The position numbers were made by a program, and so were the translations under genes. From Thermovibrio sp. (lineage in GTDB: Bacteria; Aquificota; Aquificia; Desulfurobacteriales; Desulfurobacteriaceae), in the NCBI GenBank assembly GCA_015488335.1, contig WFNZ01000018.1:1-38832 (forward strand): a stretch of 38,832 nucleotides of DNA, read 5' to 3'. Shown here in pieces: positions 35,520 to 38,832 of this stretch; the first letter of the stretch is position 1; every line of letters starts with the position of its first letter. The notes under the pieces were generated by a model. That model saw only the letters and a list, made by a program, of their open reading frames with translations. It had not been told where the DNA came from and searched no databases.

Positions 35520-36124
35520 ATCAGCAGAAATTTATAGTTCCGTTTAAGGGCCGGATTTCGCGAAAAGATAGAGAAAGATTAAAAGGTCATAAATCTTTTA
35601 TTCTGTGGTTTACTGGTTTGTCAGGTTCTGGGAAGTCAACTCTCTCACACCGAGTAGAAGAACTGCTATATCAACAAGGTATTCATACTTATATCTTGGA
35701 CGGAGATAACATTAGATCGGGTCTGAATAAAGATTTAGGATTTTCTGAAAAAGATAGAAAGGAAAATATCAGACGAATAGGTGAAGTAGCAAAGCTTTTT
35801 GTAGATGCAGGAGTTGTTGTACTTTCTGCTTTTATTTCTCCTTACAAAAAAGATAGAGAATTTGTCAGAAATCTTGTTCCAGAAGGGGACTTCATAGAAA
35901 TTTATGTTAAGTGTCCTCTTGAAGTCTGCGAGCAAAGGGATCCTAAAGGACTATATAAGAAAGCCAGACAGGGAATAATAAAAAACTTTACCGGTATAGA
36001 TGACCCTTATGAAGAGCCGGAAAATCCAGAAATAGTTGTTGAGACTGATAAGATGGGAATTGACGAATGTGCCAGTAAAATTATCAGCTATTTGAAAGAA
36101 AGAGGACTTTTGGAGGTAGATTAG
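35516..36124 (+). CDS. cysC: Adenylylsulfate (APS) kinase
   Basis: Phosphorylates APS to PAPS, the universal sulfate donor. The 202-residue product has the P-loop GLSGSGKST at 34-42, the substrate segment LDGDNIRSGLNKDLGFSE, KENIRRIGEVAKLF, and FISPYKKDRE with the conserved serine. IYVKCPLEVCEQRDPKGLYK, FTGIDDPYEEPENPE and the C-terminal region are complete. GGGAGG stands just before the ATG, which overlaps the transporter stop (ATGA). It is a stand-alone kinase, not fused to sat as in some Aquificales. It directly abuts sat. Confidence 0.95.
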   Translation: MNQQKFIVPFKGRISRKDRERLKGHKSFILWFTGLSGSGKSTLSHRVEELLYQQGIHTYILDGDNIRSGLNKDLGFSEKDRKENIRRIGEVAKLFVDAGVVVLSAFISPYKKDREFVRNLVPEGDFIEIYVKCPLEVCEQRDPKGLYKKARQGIIKNFTGIDDPYEEPENPEIVVETDKMGIDECASKIISYLKERGLLEVD

Positions 36125-37276
36125 ATGATAAAACCTCATGGTGGAGACCTTGTTAATAGATTAGCTTCCGAAGAAGAAAAAAAGGAACTAATGGAAAAAG
36201 TAGAAACACTCCCAAAAATAGTTGCAGGTAACAGATATGTTGGTCACTGTGAAATGATAGCTATAGGAGGGTACTCTCCTCTCAGAGGTTTTATGACTAA
36301 AGAAGAAGCTGAGTCGGTTATTAAGGATGTTCACCTACCCAACGGTCTTTTGTGGTCAATACCGATTGTTCTTCCTGTAAGTGAAGAGCTCTGGAAAAGT
36401 ATTAAGGTAGGGGATGAAGTAGCGATCTATGATGAAAATAATAGGCCTATTGCGATTATTGTAGTGGAAGATAAATATACTTTAGATCTTGATTTTTACT
36501 GTGAAAACGTTTTTAAAACGACAGATGAAAATCATCCAGGAGTTGCTTTTGTCAAAAGTGCTGGGAACTTCTTTGTTGGAGGGGAGCTCCTCCGTCTCAT
36601 CAACCGCCCTATTCGTGAAGGTATCCCTGAACGTTACTACCAAGACCCTTTTCAGGTAAGAAAAGTGATAGAGGAAAAAGGCTGGAGAAGAGTTGTTGCA
36701 TTCCAGACCAGAAATCCTATACATAGAGCTCATGAGTACATTATTAAATGTGCTTTAGAAACAATGGATGGTGCCCTGATACATCCCCTTGTAGGAGAAA
36801 CAAAGAAAGATGATATTCCTGCACCTGTAAGGATGAAGTGCTATGAAGTTCTAATTGATAACTACTTCAACAAAAACAGAGTTCACCTCAGTGTTCTACC
36901 TGCTCCTATGCATTACGCCGGTCCTCGTGAAGCGGTTCACCACATGATAATGCGTAAAAACTATGGATGCACCCACATGATAATAGGTAGAGACCATGCG
37001 GGTGTAGGAAACTATTACGGCACTTACGAAGCCCAGGAATTTGTAGAACAGTTCATAGATGAGTTGGAAATTATGCCTTTAAAGTTTGAACACGCTTTCT
37101 ACTGTACAAAGTGTGAAAACATGGCAACATCAAAAACCTGTCCTCATCCAAAAGAGTTTCATATTCACCTGAGCGGAACAAAAGTTAGATCCATGCTCAG
37201 GGAAGGAAAACGTCCTCCTAAAGAATTTTCAAGACCAGAGGTGGCTGATATTTTAATTGAGTGGGCAACTTCCTAA
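36125..37276 (+). CDS. sat: Sulfate adenylyltransferase (ATP sulfurylase), homomeric type
   Basis: Makes APS from sulfate and ATP. The 383 residues show the active-site motifs QTRNPIHRAHEY at 194-205 and GRDHAGVGNYYG from 288, and a Zn-binding cluster C327, C330, C339 plus a nearby histidine, as in prokaryotic single-chain enzymes. There is no C-terminal APS-kinase-like domain. The ATG follows the cysC stop directly, with GGAGG eight bases upstream. Composition is mixed: the 5' part is AT-rich (30% G+C at line 36481), but around 36570-36700 it resembles the left part of the window (48% at 36601) and contains a GGAGCTCC. Single-chain Sat also serves sulfate reducers, but no aprAB or cysH is in view, and cysC beside it points to PAPS. 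Confidence 0.95.
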   Translation: MIKPHGGDLVNRLASEEEKKELMEKVETLPKIVAGNRYVGHCEMIAIGGYSPLRGFMTKEEAESVIKDVHLPNGLLWSIPIVLPVSEELWKSIKVGDEVAIYDENNRPIAIIVVEDKYTLDLDFYCENVFKTTDENHPGVAFVKSAGNFFVGGELLRLINRPIREGIPERYYQDPFQVRKVIEEKGWRRVVAFQTRNPIHRAHEYIIKCALETMDGALIHPLVGETKKDDIPAPVRMKCYEVLIDNYFNKNRVHLSVLPAPMHYAGPREAVHHMIMRKNYGCTHMIIGRDHAGVGNYYGTYEAQEFVEQFIDELEIMPLKFEHAFYCTKCENMATSKTCPHPKEFHIHLSGTKVRSMLREGKRPPKEFSRPEVADILIEWATS

Positions 37277-37298
37277 GAAAATTTGGAAGTTTATAACT

Positions 37299-38666
37299 AT
37301 GATTGCAGCTTTTAAAGAGAGGCTTCAAAGTAAGATTGCTGAAGATAGACATTTTGCTGAACTCATAAAGGGTTCAGGAATTGCTTTTGTCTTGAGGATT
37401 GTTGGAATAGTTGCAGGGTATATTTTTACTTTACTTGTTACAAGAACTCTCGGAGCTAAAGCTTGGGGAACTTTTGCCCTTTGTCTCGTTGTGCTTCAGA
37501 TAGCTTCTGTTATTGGAAGGCTTGGAATGGATACAGCTCTTTTAAGATTCACTGCCGAATACACAGCAAAGGGTGATATAAATACTTTAAAAGAAATTTA
37601 CAAAAAGGCTTTAACTCTTGTTGTTCCGTTTTCAATATTAGTTGCGATTTCAGTTTACTTTTTATCACCAATTTTAGCTAATAAGGTTTTCCATAAACCA
37701 TATCTGACTAATTACTTTCATATAGTATCCTTCATAGTTGTTCCGTTTGTTTTGTTATGGATCCACTCTGAAAGTATTAGAGGCTTAAAGAAAATAAAGG
37801 AGTACATGCTTTTACAGCAGTCAGGAATTTTCCTTATAGCTGTAGTTTTATTTCTAATAGGAACTCCGTTTGTAAAATCTAATTTTTTACCTATACTTTC
37901 TTATGGTGTATCTATTTTTGCTCTTGCTACTGGATCTATCTATCTCTGGCGTAAATACCTTACCAACCTTTTTATAAACTTTAAAACTTCTTCACTTTCT
38001 ACACTCTCTTATCAATTCTTACTCTCCATCTCTATTCCTATGCTCCTATCAAGTTCCTTGAGTTTGATTATGGGGTGGACAGATACTATAATGCTTGGAA
38101 TGTTTAGAAGTACTCAGGAAGTTGGAGTTTATAACGTTGCACTTAGAGTTTCCATGATAACAAGCATTACGCTGATGGCAATAAATACTATTGCAGCTCC
38201 AAAATTTGCTGAATTTTGGGGGAAGGGAGATATAAAAGGATTAGCGAAAGTTGCGCAGCAGTCAACAAAGCTAATTTTTTGGAGTTCTTTTCCTATGCTA
38301 CTACTATTTTTATTTTTTTCAAGGCCTATTCTTGGTATGTTTGGAGCAGAATTTCAGGCAGGATCCATAGTGCTAATGATTTTATCTTTTGGACAACTGT
38401 TTCACTCGATTTCGGGAAATAATGGAACCTTGCTTTATATGACAAATAGGCACTTTATTGACCAATATATAAATGTGTTCTGTTTAGTTTTGAATATATT
38501 TGTAAATTCTATTTTAATTCCTTTATATGGTATTGTTGGAGCGGCTATAGCAACTTTTACTACTGTTGTAATTAAAAACTTAGTTATTAATTTTTATATC
38601 AAAAGAGAGTTTAATTTTATGATGCTATATATCCCAACGATAAATATGAGGAGGAGAAATGGATAA
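37299..38666 (+). CDS. Polysaccharide flippase (Wzx/MATE-fold, oligosaccharide exporter)
   Basis: Membrane protein of 455 residues with about 12-14 hydrophobic helices, of the kind that flips lipid-linked oligosaccharides outward. The N-terminal pattern (KGSGIAFVLRIVG, GYIFTLLVTRTLGAKAWGTF, DTALLRFTAEY) and the middle MGWTDTIMLGMFRSTQEVGVY are typical of the Polysacc_synt family. The C-terminal NRHFIDQYINVFCLVLNI and GIVGAAIATFTTVV also fit. I prefer ATG 37299 (GGAAG nine bases before) to a TTG at 37257 that would overlap sat by 20 bases. It overlaps the sulfotransferase start by 8 bases. The cargo is unknown; by context a glycan that is sulfated on either side of the membrane. Confidence 0.87.
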   Translation: MIAAFKERLQSKIAEDRHFAELIKGSGIAFVLRIVGIVAGYIFTLLVTRTLGAKAWGTFALCLVVLQIASVIGRLGMDTALLRFTAEYTAKGDINTLKEIYKKALTLVVPFSILVAISVYFLSPILANKVFHKPYLTNYFHIVSFIVVPFVLLWIHSESIRGLKKIKEYMLLQQSGIFLIAVVLFLIGTPFVKSNFLPILSYGVSIFALATGSIYLWRKYLTNLFINFKTSSLSTLSYQFLLSISIPMLLSSSLSLIMGWTDTIMLGMFRSTQEVGVYNVALRVSMITSITLMAINTIAAPKFAEFWGKGDIKGLAKVAQQSTKLIFWSSFPMLLLFLFFSRPILGMFGAEFQAGSIVLMILSFGQLFHSISGNNGTLLYMTNRHFIDQYINVFCLVLNIFVNSILIPLYGIVGAAIATFTTVVIKNLVINFYIKREFNFMMLYIPTINMRRRNG

Positions 38667-38832
38667 ATTTTTATATAATTTAGAAAGATTTGTCCGCTGT
38701 TGGTTTGAAGTACCTAAATATTATAGGACGGAATTTATCTTATGTGCTTCTTTCCCAAAATCTGGAAATACTTGGTTTAGATTCATAGTTTCTAATATAA
38801 ACAACTTAGTAGGAAACTATAATGAGGAAATA
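38659..38832 (+). CDS. Sulfotransferase, N-terminal fragment (cut by window edge)
   Basis: 58 codons are visible. Residues 28-45 read LCASFPKSGNTWFRFIVS, which matches the 5'-phosphosulfate-binding loop PKSGxTW of PAPS-dependent sulfotransferases; K34 would contact PAPS. It is preceded by GAGGAGA and overlaps the flippase by 8 bases. With PAPS made by sat and cysC upstream and PAP removed by cysQ, this is the probable consumer. The acceptor (glycan, lipid or small molecule) cannot be judged from this fragment; a flippase next to it favours a surface glycan. Confidence 0.82.
   Translation, partial: MDKFLYNLERFVRCWFEVPKYYRTEFILCASFPKSGNTWFRFIVSNINNLVGNYNEEI

Larger units (their letters stand above)
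823..36590. repeat. Dispersed highly iterated palindrome GGAGCTCC (core GAGCTC)
   Basis: A manual scan finds about 84 GAGCTC and about 40 GGAGCTCC in the window. Chance expectation at equal base use is about 9.5 and 0.6. Examples are 21409-21416, 23555-23562, 25158-25165 and 29103-29110. They lie within genes on both strands and in all three codon phases (Glu-Leu, Ser-Ser and Gly-Ala-Pro), so codon preference alone does not explain them. Counts are by eye and may be off by a few. Confidence 0.7.
32928..38832. other. AT-rich block, probably acquired sulfate-activation/surface-glycan island
   Basis: From just after pilC to the window end the DNA is much richer in A/T and codon choice shifts to A/T-ending codons. 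Hand counts on single 60-base lines give 27% G+C at 33001, 30% at 36481 and 32% at 38521, against 58% at 25081 inside nrdJ. GAGCTC falls from about 82 copies in the first 32.9 kb to two here, both in sat. All six genes still follow on the plus strand without gaps, so the block is fused to the operon rather than set off by a terminator. I saw no transposase, integrase, tRNA or flanking repeat. The right end is outside the window. Confidence 0.7.

Noticed and set aside
36125-37276. Reading sat as part of dissimilatory sulfate reduction
   Set aside because: It is joined to cysC, cysQ and a sulfotransferase; no aprAB, dsr or qmo gene is in view.
32928-38832. Mobile element or prophage in the AT-rich block
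   Set aside because: No transposase, integrase, terminal repeats, target duplication or tRNA site could be seen; only composition suggests transfer.
1-38832. tRNA, rRNA, riboswitch or CRISPR
   Set aside because: The intergenic spaces are nearly all under 50 bases (largest about 117), and I saw no cloverleaf, conserved RNA motif or regular spaced repeat.

Overview
This 38.8 kb window is dense chromosomal DNA from a thermophilic, anaerobic bacterium. The gene content fits a chemolithoautotroph of the Aquificota, most likely Desulfurobacteriaceae (Desulfurobacterium/Thermovibrio-like). The basis is three GH57 enzymes with a glycogen synthase, PEP synthase, a B12-dependent ribonucleotide reductase, Lys/Glu-rich proteins and very tight overlapping genes. 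The lineage is an inference; no rRNA or other decisive marker is present. I see no tRNA, rRNA, CRISPR array, insertion sequence or prophage, and no gene-free stretch longer than about 120 bases.

Layout. Positions 1-6043 carry a minus-strand group, read right to left: mutL, a purine permease, htpX, a ClC anion transporter and coaBC (cut by the window edge). A divergent control region at about 6044-6160 holds a likely promoter and a perfect inverted repeat. From 6161 to the end every gene is on the plus strand, with no gap over 44 bases.

The plus strand falls into blocks. (1) 6161-12127: ppsA, a D-2-hydroxyacid dehydrogenase, pgi and cfa. (2) 12124-24090: a glycogen/alpha-glucan block with a nucleotidyltransferase fused to a degenerate phosphomannomutase, an amylopullulanase-like GH57, a GH57 4-alpha-glucanotransferase, a GalT-like protein, glgA, a Rho_N/DUF4912 protein, a GH57 branching enzyme and a ROK glucokinase. 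Together with ppsA and pgi it describes a route from pyruvate to stored polysaccharide and back, but no canonical glgC is present. (3) 24116-32927: fabD, a minimal class II ribonucleotide reductase, two lipoproteins (a C11 protease and a Cys-rich small one), thiL, uppP, pilT and pilC. (4) 32951-38832: a markedly AT-rich block with cysQ, an SLC13/RCK transporter, cysC, sat, a polysaccharide flippase and the start of a sulfotransferase. I read this as a PAPS-making and sulfate-transferring cassette for sulfated surface glycans, probably acquired from elsewhere.

The most unexpected signal is not a gene. The 8-mer GGAGCTCC occurs about 40 times by manual count (chance expectation below one) and GAGCTC about 84 times (about 9-10 expected). 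They lie on genes of both strands and in all three codon phases, and are nearly absent from the AT-rich block. This resembles the highly iterated palindrome HIP1 of cyanobacteria.
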